Part shown: in pieces, positions 53,755 to 64,000 of the stretch
Position numbering within the stretch: the first letter of the stretch is position 1
How the letters are laid out: the number at the start of each line of letters is the position of its first letter
From: Dromiciops gliroides
Taxonomy: Eukaryota > Chordata > Mammalia > Microbiotheria > Microbiotheriidae
Direction: 5' to 3'
Length of the DNA: 64,000 bases
Assembly: GCF_019393635.1 (NCBI RefSeq)
Contig: NC_057866.1
Location: 11,976,223-12,040,222, forward strand
The notes under the pieces: generated by a model
What the model saw: only the letters and a program-made list of their open reading frames with translations
Databases searched by the model: none
Told to the model about the DNA's origin: nothing
Translations under genes and position numbers: made by a program

Positions 53755-54500
53755 TATAATTCCAAGAGGATCATTGAAAGTGGGAGGGAGAAAATATACG
53801 ACATTAAATCTAGCCGTGCTATTCAAATCAGTATTTTTTTTCTTTGAGCTCATTGTGCCCTCTTGCTAAGTCCTGATTGGAAAAAAGCCATCTGGGGAGA
53901 TTCGTGAACCATAGATTTATGCATGGATACCCATGGAGGGCCTCTGGTTCTAGGTTAGGTTAACCTTCTGGATATCTCTCCCTGTGGTTTGTGGAGTTCC
54001 TTCAAGGGACATCACCTCTTCTGTGTCCACTCATGAGGAAAACAAACCTGGATACTTGTGTTTTTCCTTTCATGGTCCAAGACTTCGTACTCTTGCCAGC
54101 TATTTGGGCACCATTCATGGTCCCATGGATGTCACCTTAAAGGAGTCAGGAGCCTTTGCCTTAATGAGTGTTGGGAAATTCTGTTATGCTTTTGGCACAT
54201 GCTCCAGGGAGACCTTAGTGTCTTCTCTATTGTTCTTATCCCTCCACTTTTCTGAGCCTCGGTTTTCTTATCTGTACAATAAGGACAATAATACCTCTAG
54301 TATTTACTTCACAGGTGAGTGAAATTATTGCAGTTTCAGAAAGGCAGAGGTGAAGTGACTTGTAAAGGGTCACACAGTTAGTAAGTGTCTGATGCCAGAT
54401 TTTAACTCAGGTCTTCCCTCAGCTCCAGACTATCTGATTGGCCTAGTTTCCCTCCCTGTTGTCCCTAAAGACCTTCAGCTAATCTATTCTCACTCCCTAT
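53755..54500. repeat. Local duplication, copy A
   Basis: Matches 55926-56640 along most of its length (gagggagaaaata, aagtcctgattgg, ctaggttaggt, ccttcaagggacatcacct, tgtccctaaagaccttcagc). Includes a MIR piece at about 54240-54440. Confidence 0.8.
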
Positions 54501-54509
54501 TCAATAAAC

Positions 54510-54768
54510 ACCAGTGGTTTCCTATTCCCTTAAGCATCTACCAGAAAATCTTCTGTTCGGCTTTTAAAGCCCTTCACCTGCCACCTTGAATCCTGCTACC
54601 CACCCCCCTCTCTGGAATGTCTTCCCCTTCAGCTCCTCCTCCTATTTTCTTTGACTTCTTTAAGTTTCAGCTAAAATTCCACCTTTAGAAAGAAGCCTTC
54701 CTCAATTTTCTTTAAGGTCAGTGCCTTTCCAGTTTATCATTTAGGTTTCTTGAATGTGCATAGATGTT
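54510..54768 (+). repeat. L2 LINE, left part (split by L1)
   Basis: ctggaatgtcttccccttca, gtttcagctaaaattccacc. Resumes at 55470. Confidence 0.8.
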
Positions 54769-55466
54769 TTTAATTTAGTTTAATTTGTTAAAAAAAATTT
54801 CCAATTACAAGTAAAGATATGTTTTGAGTTCCAAATTTTTCTCCCATCCTCCCTTCCTTTCTCCCTCCTGGAGCCAGCAAGCAATCTGATATAGGTTATA
54901 CATTAAAATCATGTTAAACACATTTCCACATTAGTCACATTATAAGAGAAGAATCAGAACAAAAGGAAAAGAAAACACAAAAAAAGAATAAACAAGAATA
55001 TCAACAAAAAAGTAACAACAAAATGAAAATAGTCTGCTTCAATCTGCATTCAGACTCCATAGTTCTTTTTCTGAATGTGGAGAGCATTTTCTACCATAAG
55101 TCTTTTGGCATTGTCTTGGATCATTGTACTGCTGAGAAGAGTTGTCTTTCACAGTTGATCATCGCACAATGTTGTTGATACTGGGTACAATGTTCTCTTG
55201 ATTCTGTTCATTTCATTCAGCATCAATTCATGTAAATCTTTCCAGGTTTTTCTGAAATCCATCTGCTTATCATTTCTTGCAGCAAAAAAACAAACTCGTT
55301 CAGCCATTCCCCCAATGGATGGGCATCCCCTCAATTTTCAATTCTTTGCCACCACAAAAAGAACAGCTATGAATATTTTTGTACATGTGGGTCCTTTTCC
55401 CTTTTTTATGATCTCTTTGGAATATAGACCTAGTAGTGGTATTGCTGGGTCAAAGGGTATTGTGCA
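54769..55466 (-). mobile_element. L1 3' end (antisense), inserted in L2
   Basis: ccaattacaagtaaagatat at the left and a frame at 55338-55541 reading [16 protein letters not shown] on the minus strand. Confidence 0.85.
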
Positions 55467-55615
55467 TAGATTTTTCATGTTGTCTCCTCCACCAAACGCG
55501 AACTCTTTGAAGGAAGGGACTGTTTTGCTTTTGCTTTGCATCCCCCAGCTCTTAGCACAGTTCCTGGCCCATGGAAGTTAAGAAATGCTTGACTGACTAT
55601 TTACTGACTGACATT
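55467..55615 (+). repeat. L2 LINE, right part
   Basis: cgaactctttgaaggaaggg, tcttagcacagttcctggcc. Confidence 0.8.
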
Positions 55616-55734
55616 TCCTGTTCAACTCATTATCAACCTGCCTATCTTACTGGTTCTTTCCCAGCCTTAGACGCACCTCCACTCATAGTTCCAAACCCAG
55701 CCCTAAGTCTCCTCTCTGGCATTGTGGACTGTTG

Positions 55735-55925
55735 GTGTAGCATAGAAAGAATGCTAGACTTAAAAACAGAGTCCTGGGTTTGAATTCACCTTTTGTCTCT
55801 AGGTGTGTGACCTTAGGCAAGTCTCTTTACTTCTCTGTGACTTGGTTTCCTTTTTTGTCAAATGAGGAGGTTGGACTAAATGATCAATAGTATCATCTTC
55901 CAACTTTAAACTCTAAGGCCCCAAG
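55735..55925 (+). repeat. MIR (sense)
   Basis: gtgtgaccttaggcaagtct, cttggtttcctttttt. Confidence 0.75.
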
Positions 55926-56640
55926 TTCACTGGAAGTGAAGGGAGAAAATATTCTACATTAAATGCTGTTCAAGTCAGTGTTTATTCTTTGACCTAGTTG
56001 TGTCCTCTAAGTCCTGATTGGGAAAAAAAATCCACCTGTGGGAACTTGTGAGCTAGAAATTTAGGCATGCATAACCATATTATTGTAGTCCTAGGTTAGG
56101 TAACACTCTAGAGATCTCTCCCTGGGGTTTGCAGTTCCTTCAAGGGTCATTACCTCTTCAATGGCCAGTCATGAGAAAAAGAAACCATTATGTCTAGGGT
56201 CTTCCTTTCTTTGTCCAAGACTATACTCTTAAACACCATTTTGGTGCCATTTGTGGTCACGTGGATCTCACCATTTGGTCATTTGTTTTAATGAGTGTTA
56301 GGAAATTCTATGTTATGTTTTTGGTCCATGCTCCCAGAAGACTGATGTTTCTCCATTGCTATCACCTGGCCTCTCTGAGCCTCAGTTTCCTCATCTGTAA
56401 AATGAGGACAATAATACCTATAGTACTTACTTCACAGGCAAGTGTAATTATACCCACTTCACAGATGAGGAAACTGAGGCAAACAAAGGTGAAATGACTT
56501 GCCAAAAGTCACACAGTTAGTGCCTGAGGCTGGATTTGAACTCAGGTTTTACCCCAGCCTAGAGAATCTGGTGAGCCTAGTTTCTTTCCCTGTTGTCCCT
56601 AAAGACCTTCAGCTAATCTATTCAAGTACTGTAGCAGATA
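55926..56640. repeat. Local duplication, copy B
   Basis: The paralogue of 53755-54500. Contains an antisense MIR at 56370-56560. Confidence 0.8.
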
Positions 56641-56917
56641 CTGAGTTACCAAAAGTCAATATTTTACAAAGCATATTCCCCTATGTTTGAAATAGTCATC
56701 TTTTAACCTCTCTAATCTGAAGTTCAAGGTCAACCTCTGTACCATATTGATTAATCTTTATTATATTTAACTGAGGGAGCCAACTATATTCTTGTCATCA
56801 TTCCAGAAGAACTGGCAAGGTATTTGTCTTTCAGTCCAAGCACTTTCCTTAAGATCTCAAAGCTGGTGCCTTCTGGTTAACTGGAGATCAGGCGCAGGTG
56901 GCCGGAAGGCTCTGGGC

Positions 56918-57358
56918 TCAGATCAATCCACTGAGCACACTGAAGTGAGCTCTGTCACCAAGCAGTATCCTGTAGGATTCCAACCAGGGTCTGTCTTTGC
57001 CAAAGCTTTTGCCAAGTCTCTCCGTGGAGCCACCTGACCTTGGCCCTTTGCTGCACTCACTGGTCTTGCCGCTGGCCTGAGGAGATGTCAGTTGCCCTCC
57101 CTGATTGTTGATCATTAGCGACAAGCCCTTGGTAAACTTCACGGCTGCTGGGCAGTGGGCTGGAAATTCTAGACAATGATACAGTCTTCCCCTGGAAACC
57201 TCAGCCTGCATGCTCCTGACGGTCTCTGCCCCACTGGATTTTAAAAGCAAGTGAATTCCCACACCCACCGTGGCAGCCATTAGAGCTAAAAGGTTCCGTG
57301 CTGAATAGCAATGGGACAGACCTGAGGGGATATATTGACAGTTAGAGCTGTAACTCAT
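56918..57358 (-). other. Uncharacterised 146-codon open frame
   Basis: MSYSSNCQYIPSGLSHCYSA, a hydrophobic segment NLLALMAATVGVGIHLLL (about residues 22-39), then a basic, glycine/serine-rich half ending VLSGLI. It lies in a repeat-poor block with higher GC. No family recognised. It could be a retrocopy of a small membrane protein or chance. Confidence 0.25.
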
Positions 57359-57535
57359 GTGTTTTCACCTCTCCCATTGTCACCAAGGTAGGAGGTTCCA
57401 GCCCCAAGCATTCGGAGAGGAGAAGAGATGGTCAGGATATTGATTTAGGATGGCTCCTGGCCTCTCTCATTCAAGGCCACACCCACAGACCCTCCCATAC
57501 CAATTCTCAGTTCTCACCATGTATTTCTCTTCCAG

Positions 57536-57640
57536 TAAAACTTGATCTGTGACTCCCAGTAACCTGAAACTAGTTTTTTACACCATGGACCTGGTGAGAA
57601 TTCTCCTGAACAGAGTCAACTGTGGCTGTTTCAAAGGCTT
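57536..57640 (+). pseudogene. Possible relic of SLC22A exon 2
   Basis: After a good acceptor (tatttctcttccag) the plus strand reads NLICDSQ, then, one base shifted, LKLVFYTMDLVRILL ... NCGCFKG. It lines up position by position with exon 2 of the intact gene ([13 protein letters not shown] ... [14 protein letters not shown]), including Ile-Leu and the later Gly. The donor is lost and the frame broken. No other exons found. Tentative. Confidence 0.35.
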
Positions 57641-58025
57641 GTTTTGGTACTCTCTGCTCTTATTTCACAAATCACAAATTGGGACCCCCTCATATCCTCC
57701 CACTCCTCCCTTTGGGGATGGCATCTATACTGGGCTCCCGGGGCTTGCTCCTCTCTGCACCTCAGCTCCCAAGATCCGGCTCTTCTCTCCTGTCGGGGGT
57801 ACTTTTTAAAGATGCTTCCTGCCCCAACTCTGTGTGTATTTCTTTTATTAAGCAAGTATTTCTGCTACAAGGTACCATGCAGAGAAGGGTGAGGAAGTAT
57901 AGGGTGGACGTGGAGAGAAATTCCTTCCTTCTGTCCCTTACTGCCTAGTGGTTGAGGTGTCACACTTCACCAAAACTGCTTTTTGTCCCTAACATGTCCA
58001 GAGTTGGCAAGCTTGGCTTTTTCAA

Positions 58026-58043
58026 GGCCACCAGGGGGCAGTA
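58026..58043 (+). promoter_or_regulatory. CTCF-like motif
   Basis: ggccaccagggggcagta matches the CTCF core consensus, in a repeat-poor block. Confidence 0.55.
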
Positions 58044-58799
58044 TCATATTAGGCCATCCATAGCAAGCTTCCCTTGTAATTCCAATCTGGGAAATCCTTC
58101 AGCTTTGTAAATGGCTAATAGGAAAGAAACACATCTTTGTACCTCCTAGAATGTATTTATACCTTGTTTCCTCTGTTTTCTACCCCTTATCTTCTAAGAT
58201 TAGATCACCTGAAACTGGGGGTGAGGGGGCACAGCATTGAATCAACTCCATTCCCTCCTCCCCAGCCCCATGAAATTGAGCATGGGACCTGAAACCTGAC
58301 AACCTGTAAATTACCAAATGAGATAATGTTTGAAAAGTGATTAGAACAAAAAACCAAAAAATAGTCATTAGAACAAAGCCCCCTACCCATCTGCTTCTCC
58401 TTTCCAGCTAAAACAAGCCCCTCTGCCTTCTTTCTCATCCCGAGTTGGCTCTAGGCTGGGCAAGAGGTGGCCATCCAGAATCAAGGATTCTAATTTAATT
58501 GGGCTTTATGTGACTTTCTTTTTCTCACCACAGCCTGGCATCCCCAAGGAGACTAAGGGTCAGTCAGGTCACAGGTTGGAGGCCTTATTCCTAATACAAG
58601 CCTCTATCAGCAGTCTCTAGCACCCCACATCTTCCAGGCCCCTGATGGTTCAGGATTTGCTTCTCCATTCCCAGGTACACAGAGCAGAAGCGGAGTGCTA
58701 TCATTTCTCTTCCTCACTTAACTCAGGCTGGAGGATGAGTTGAGACAGAGATAAGGGTATTGGTTGGTTCTGGGTTGGAAGGTTCTTGTAGCCCTTGGA

Positions 58800-59010
58800 A
58801 GCCACTGTAGTAGAGTGGGAAAGATCACTTTGGGGCCAGAGGACAATGGACCAATCCTAGCTCCTGTTCTCTATGTGACCTCGGGCCACACATCTCACCA
58901 TTCGCAGCCTTAGTTTCCTTATTGTATACTGGTTCCAAAATTCTTGTCCTCCCTCCTTGACAGGAGTTCTTGTGAAGAAAGTACTTTGGAAACCCTAAAG
59001 TGTTAGAGAA
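58800..59010 (+). repeat. MIR (sense)
   Basis: ttggggccagaggacaatgg, ctatgtgacctcgggccaca, gccttagtttccttattg. Confidence 0.7.
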
Positions 59011-59084
59011 ATGAGTTGTCACTATTAGCCCACCACCCTCTCTGATGATTCTAATAACTATTAGAATAGTCTGCTGCTGCTAAG

Positions 59085-59360
59085 TCAGTCAGTCAGCAGA
59101 GATTGATTAAGCACCTACTATGTTCCAGGCAAGGCAGCTAGACTGCACAGCGGATAGAGTGCCTGGCCCAAAGTCACAAAGACTCATCTTCAAAACTGGC
59201 CTCAGATATTTACTAGCTGTGTGCCCCTGGACAAGTAACTTAACCCTGTTTCCTCATCTGTTAAAATGAGTTGGGAGAAGGAAATGGCAAACCACTCTGG
59301 TATATTTGCCAAGAAAACCCCAAAGATTTGGATGTGACTGAAAGCACTGAACAACATGTG
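59085..59360 (+). repeat. tRNA-RTE (BovB-tailed) SINE (sense)
   Basis: ggcagctagactgcacagcg, then gaaggaaatggcaaaccact and gccaagaaaacccc. Confidence 0.8.
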
Positions 59361-59507
59361 CCAGGCACTGTGCTAAATACTAAGGATAGGAGAATGCTGA
59401 GGAAGATATGAGGAAGGAGAACATTCTGGGCATGGCTTAAACAACAAAAAGCTCATTGCCACCAAGAATTTAGGGGAATGAAATAGGGGACTTTAAAACT
59501 TTCCTAA

Positions 59508-59565
59508 TGGTGACCCTGGGCAAGTCACTTAACCCCAATTGCCTCACTAAAAAAAAAAAACAAAC
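59508..59565 (+). repeat. 5'-truncated WSINE1-type SINE
   Basis: Only the last 45 bp (gtgaccctgggcaagtcact ...) plus poly-A. The duplication aaactttcctaatg flanks it. Confidence 0.88.
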
Positions 59566-59579
59566 AAAAAACTTTCCTA

Positions 59580-60395
59580 ATGAAAAGCCCAGAACTGAAC
59601 AGAAAATTCAATCTACAAATACAAGACTCAAAAGAAGCATAAAAAGGTAAAGTAGTGGGGAGAAAAATAAAATATGTTACTCAATAAGGTTAAAATGTTT
59701 ACATCCCTACACAGGAAGAAGATACTTGTAACTCTTGAGAAATGTATCTCTATTAAGGCAGATAGTAAGAGTACACATAGACAGAGGGTATGGGTATAAG
59801 TTGATTTTGATGTGATGATATAAAAAAAACTTAAGGGGTGACAAAAAAATGATACTGGGAGAAGAGGAAAGGGAAGGCAAAATAGGGTAAATCACATCAC
59901 ATGAAGAGGCACAAAAGACCTATTACAATAGAGGGAAAGAAGGGAGGTGTGAGCATTGTTTCAACCTCACTCTTATCTGATTTGGCTCAAAGAGGGAATA
60001 ACATACACACTCAGTTGATTATAGAAATTTATCTTACTCAACAGGGAAGTAAGAGGAGAAGGGGGAAAGGAAAGAGTGGGGTGCTGATAGAAGGGAGGGT
60101 AAAACCAGGAGACAAAAGGGGAAAGAAAAGGGAGGTGGGGCTGATAGAAGAGAGGATAGGTTGAGGGAGGTGGTGGTGAGAAACAAAACACTGGTGAGAA
60201 GGGACTGGGGGAAAGAAGAAAGAAAAGTATAAACAAGGGGGGAAATAGGATGCTGGGAAATATGCAGTAATCATAACTGTGAATGTGAATGGGATGAATT
60301 CTCCCATAAAACAGAAGCAGATAGCAAAATCCTACAATGTGTTATTTATAGGAAACACATTTGAATCAGAGAGATACATTCAGAGTGAAGTTAAA
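59580..60395 (+). mobile_element. L1 inter-ORF region and ORF2 start (sense)
   Basis: 60260-60390 reads VITVNVNGMNSPIKQKQIAK, the start of L1 ORF2. The upstream purine-rich part fits the region between the ORFs. Confidence 0.7.
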
Positions 60396-60402
60396 AGACT
60401 GC

Positions 60403-60590
60403 GGGGGGGGGGGGGGGGGGGGGGGGTGCAGCTAGGTGCTGCAGTGGATGGAAAACCGGCCCTGGATTCAGGAGGAACTGAGTTCAAATGCGGCCTCAGA
60501 CACTTGACACTTACTAGCTGTGTGATCCTGGGCAAGTCACTTAACCCTCATTGTCCCACAAAAAAAAAAAAAAAAAAAAAAAGCTTGTTG
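60403..60590 (+). repeat. WSINE1-type SINE with 24-G head
   Basis: An uninterrupted run of 24 G (60403-60426) replaces the usual gggg at the SINE 5' end. The body and a 23-A tail follow. Confidence 0.9.
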
Positions 60591-61510
60591 CCCAAATCCC
60601 CAAAATCCAAGAATTGGAAGGGAAGCTTAGCAGCCTCCAGTTAAGCCTATCCATGAAAGGAATCACTTTACAACATCTTTCTTAAAGTCATCATGGAACC
60701 TCTGCCTAAAGCCCTCCCAGCATGGGGAGCCACCAGCCCTGGGGCACCCCCAATTGGGAGGAAGTTTTTCCTGACACTGAACCCAAGTTTGTCTCTTTGT
60801 AATTGTCACTGTTCCTGGCTCTGTCCTCTGAGCCAAGCAGATGAAATCTAATTCTTCCTGCACATGCCTCCCCTTCAGGTATTGGCACCTAACTAGCCCA
60901 TCTCTCTTGAGTCTTCACTTCCTCAACCTAACATGGCCAGTTGCTTCAACTGCTAGTCATATACCACAGACTCAAGGCCCTTCAAGGTCCTGCATGCTCT
61001 CATCTAGACCTTCTCTAACTGATGCCTTTCTTGAATCAGGGTGCCCAGTTCTAAAGACACAGTACTCCAGATGGGTTCTGCTACTGCCAAGGACAGAAGG
61101 ACTATCACCTCCTTGTTCCTGGAAGCTATAAACCTCTTCTGTAGCCCAAAATCACATTCCCTTTTTTGGCTGCCTCATCCCACTGCTGACTCATGTGGAG
61201 CTTTTAGTCTACTAAAAAATCCCAGATCTTTTTCAAGTCAGCTGCTGTCTGTCTGTGCCTGCCATATCTGCTACTAAAGAAATTGGTTTCTTTTAGCCCA
61301 AGGGAAGGAAGCTCACTGGCCTGCAGTTTGAAGACTGATGTCTCTCTCTTTTTGAATTGTGACAACATCTGCCCTTTTCCAGTTTGATGTCTAAACCTCT
61401 CCTGTTTTCCATGACCCTTTCAGCATCACTGACAATGGCTCAGCTGTCTCATCTCCCAGTTTTTTCTGGAACCAAGGATGGAGTTTATCTGATCAGAGGG
61501 ATTGAATTCA
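60591..61510 (-). mobile_element. CR1/L3 LINE 3' region (antisense)
   Basis: gggaggaagtttttcctgac, gacacagtactccagatggg, ctgactcatgtggagctttt, cccagatctttttcaa in CR1/L3 antisense order. Confidence 0.8.
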
Positions 61511-61613
61511 TTAAGGAATGACTTAGAATGTCAAAGATGGAGGCTAGTTTAGTAAACAGAATGTGAGACCTGAGATGGAACTTAGAACTGGGAATTACCT
61601 TAAAAGATCATCT

Positions 61614-61775
61614 AGTGGGGCAGCTAGGTGGCGCAGTGGATAGAGCACTGGCCCTGGAGTCAGGAGTACCTGAGTTCAAATCCAGCCTCAGACACTTAAC
61701 ACTTACTAGCTGTGTGACCCTGGGCAAGTCACTTAACCCCAATTGCCTCACTAAAAAAAAAAAAAAAAAAAAGAT
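61614..61775 (+). repeat. WSINE1-type SINE
   Basis: Near-consensus copy with an 18-A tail, duplication aaagatcatctagt on both sides. Confidence 0.95.
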
Positions 61776-61784
61776 CATCTAGTA

Positions 61785-62005
61785 CATGAGTTCTTTTTTA
61801 AATTTAATTTTATTTCATTTTCAGTTCCAAATTCCACAAAAGAGTTGCTATAAATATTCTTATACCTATGGGTCTTTTTCCTCTTTCTTTGATCTCTTTG
61901 GGGTATAAACACAGTAGCAGTATCATTCAGTCACAGGGTTTGTATAGTTTAATAGTTGGGGGGTATGGTTCCAAATTGTCCTCTAGAATGGTTTAGTCTA
62001 GCCCA
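61785..62005 (-). mobile_element. L1 fragment (antisense)
   Basis: gagttgctataaatattctt, tttgatctctttggggtata, ggttccaaattgtcctctag. Confidence 0.8.
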
Positions 62006-62454
62006 AGGCTCCTTATTTTTCTGTTTATTGATTGACTGCTCATTACCTCAATCACCTTCTGCTAATCAAAACCTGGCAAATTATCCTCAAGATAGATCTG
62101 GCCTGTCCTCTTTCATAATCAAAGCCTGCTGGTACAGATTGTTAGCTTAAGGTTCTGCGAATCTTACATATTCCCAAGATCCTCTCTAGATTAGCTGCAA
62201 ATGAATTTGAGCAGACCAAAAGATAGGATAAGGAAGCAAGGTCAGTATCCTCTGTCCCTCTAGCCCCAATTCCTGTCTTTATTATATCTATCAGTCAGCA
62301 GCAAATCCTGAATGCTTTGGTGCTATATTTTGGCTAGCAAAAACCTCCCTCCATAGCAAGCATTCATTAAGCACCTACTATGTGCTAGGCATTAGAGACA
62401 CAAAAGCAAGAATGAAGCAGTTACTATTCTCAGGACCTTCCAAACTCCCTCCCT

Positions 62455-62720
62455 CCTTCACTCTCACTAACTTGCTGTCTCTGCCTCCCACTTTCTTTCT
62501 TCCTCTCTCCCTCTCCCTCTCTCTCTCTCTCTCATCCTTTTCTCCCTCCTCTGTCTCTTATTTTGTCTGTGTCCCTCCCCATCTCCTCTCTTTTCTCCAT
62601 CCCTGTATACCTCTGTCTCCCATCTCTGTCTCTGTCTCTGTCTCTCACTGACTCCCCCCCTCCCAATCCCCTCCTCCCTCTTTGTTGCTCTCACTTTCTC
62701 CATCCTTCCCTCTCTGTCTT
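62455..62720. repeat. Pyrimidine-rich low-complexity (CT)n/(TCTG)n
   Basis: (CT)n at about 62500-62533 and tctgtctctg repeats at 62624-62645. A MIR tail follows at 62735-62810. Confidence 0.85.
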
Positions 62721-63049
62721 TCTCTTCCTAGGATCTATATTCCAGGGTTGTTGTGAACATCAAGTGAGAGGATGCCTGGAACATAGCAGTCACTTAATAA
62801 ATGTTTATTCCTTTACTCCTTCCCTACCCCAGAATAATGGGAAGAGAGGAGCAAAATGTCTCTTCTCTGTCTTCTCTTCTCATCTCCTCACCCTTCAAGG
62901 AACTGAGCCATAGCCTAAAGGCTACCAGATCTCCTCCTTTATCCTTATCCCAGTTCCATGGCATGGCTGCTTAGATACAGGGTTGAGAGCCTCTGGCTAA
63001 GGTCAGGAGAGCCACCTCCCACCTCTGCCCTTTCCTGGTACCCTGGAAT

Positions 63050-63215
63050 CTGGGAAGCAGAGCCCTTGACCTGAATTCCAATCCTGACTCTGGCACTTAG
63101 AACCTGTATGTCAAGTCCCTGCCCATCTCTAGGCCTCATTGTCCTTCCCTATAAAAAGAGGAGTATTGAGAAGATAACCTCTAATGTCTCTCTCAATTCT
63201 AAGTCCAATGATCAT
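63050..63215 (+). repeat. MIR (sense)
   Basis: cctgaattccaatcctgact, tctaggcctcattgtccttc. Confidence 0.7.
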
Positions 63216-64000
63216 AGCTACTACAGGTACAAGACTCTACACCTGTTCTCCAGAAAAAGAAGGGACAATGTTTTGATGTCATAGTTGTTCCAGCTAAACT
63301 CCAAAGCCTCACCTCTAAGGTTCATTTAAAATTCCCATTTAAAATTCAGCTGTCTGTCCCTGTAGACTTTGCCTCCTATATCCAATGGAATCTCTTTCTC
63401 CTCAAGTGTTGACATCCAAAATAATTTTTTTAATTCCTGATTTCATTTCAATTGCTGTGCCCTTTTCCATGACAGGTCTGGCCATACCAGACATGTCATT
63501 CCAGGATTTCTGCCAGATTGTAAGGTGAAAAGCCCATGGTGATGAGTCTTGAGGATTTAGGAAATATGTCTTGAGCCGTGTAGAATGGTTTCCATGGGAA
63601 CCCATATTTTGAGTTCCAAGCAGAAAATGTAAATGAGTGTTTGGAACCTCAGCAGGGGGGTCTTGAGTCCCCATGGAAGGAGAAGAAAGGGAGGAGGATA
63701 ACCCGTCCTGGTAGATACAGTGGATTCATTCCTAGGGCACTGGGTAACTTAACCATAACTGCCAACCTAATGTTGCCAGGTCAGAGGTCTAAGCAATAGC
63801 CTTGGCACCTGGAACATGCAGCACAATGTGCCCTAAAATCAACCTTTAAAGATAAATTCAGTTGAGTGGGGAAGATAGACTGGGTGGAACACCAGTGCTT
63901 GGGAGGGTAGGGGAAGATGGGGAGCTGAGTATGGCCGGGTCAAGGAGGTCTGGGATGATACTGAGGGAAGAACAAGTCCCATCTGGCAGCCTCCTGTTTG
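63216..64000. other. Unassigned right end
   Basis: No repeat, exon or known domain recognised. Confidence 0.45.

Noticed and set aside
62467-62703. Arg/Glu-rich minus-strand frame
   Set aside because: Translation of pyrimidine-rich low-complexity DNA.

Overview
The window looks like nuclear DNA from a marsupial, most likely an Australasian one. It is packed with about 35 copies of a 140-150 bp tRNA-derived SINE of the WSINE1 type (5' end ggcagctaggtggcgcag), many flanked by perfect target-site duplications. It also holds marsupial-type L1, RTE/BovB-tailed SINEs, and old CR1/L3, L2 and MIR. A dasyurid is my guess from the SINE flavour; I cannot prove it from sequence alone.

The one complete host gene is on the minus strand. 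It is a ten-exon SLC22A organic-anion/urate transporter of the OAT4/URAT1 (SLC22A11/SLC22A12) type. Exon 1 starts at 49076 and the stop is at 12695. I could place every exon. All junctions are GT-AG, all phases agree, and the coding lengths (402+104+155+169+118+116+215+103+204+67 = 1653 nt) give 550 residues with no internal stop. The protein ends in Thr-His-Phe, a class I PDZ-type tail like those of URAT1 and OAT4. A TATA-like box and an HNF1-like site lie upstream of the start.

Layout. 1-1530: the 3' part of a class I endogenous retrovirus, with an integrase ORF overlapped by a second open frame encoding an OTU deubiquitinase domain very like cellular OTUD3, placed where env normally begins. 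This is the most unusual item. 1531-7465: CR1 and L1 pieces, including an inverted (twin-primed) L1. 7754-11926: a second, non-autonomous ERV with 4-bp target duplication and an extra LTR-like unit. 12695-49076: the transporter gene. Its introns hold a solo LTR (23993-24496), L1s, SINE clusters including repeated insertions at one target, and processed pseudogenes of NCBP2 and EEF1A1 in intron 4. 49077-53510: promoter, microsatellite, L1s. 53755-56640: a local duplication, part of which is also paralogous to intron 2 of the transporter. 56790-58600: a repeat-poor stretch with a possible relic SLC22A exon and a CTCF-like site. 58800-64000: SINE, L1, CR1, MIR and pyrimidine-rich DNA.

The transporter would work alone at the plasma membrane. 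Everything else appears to be mobile-element debris, retrocopies, or possible regulatory sites.
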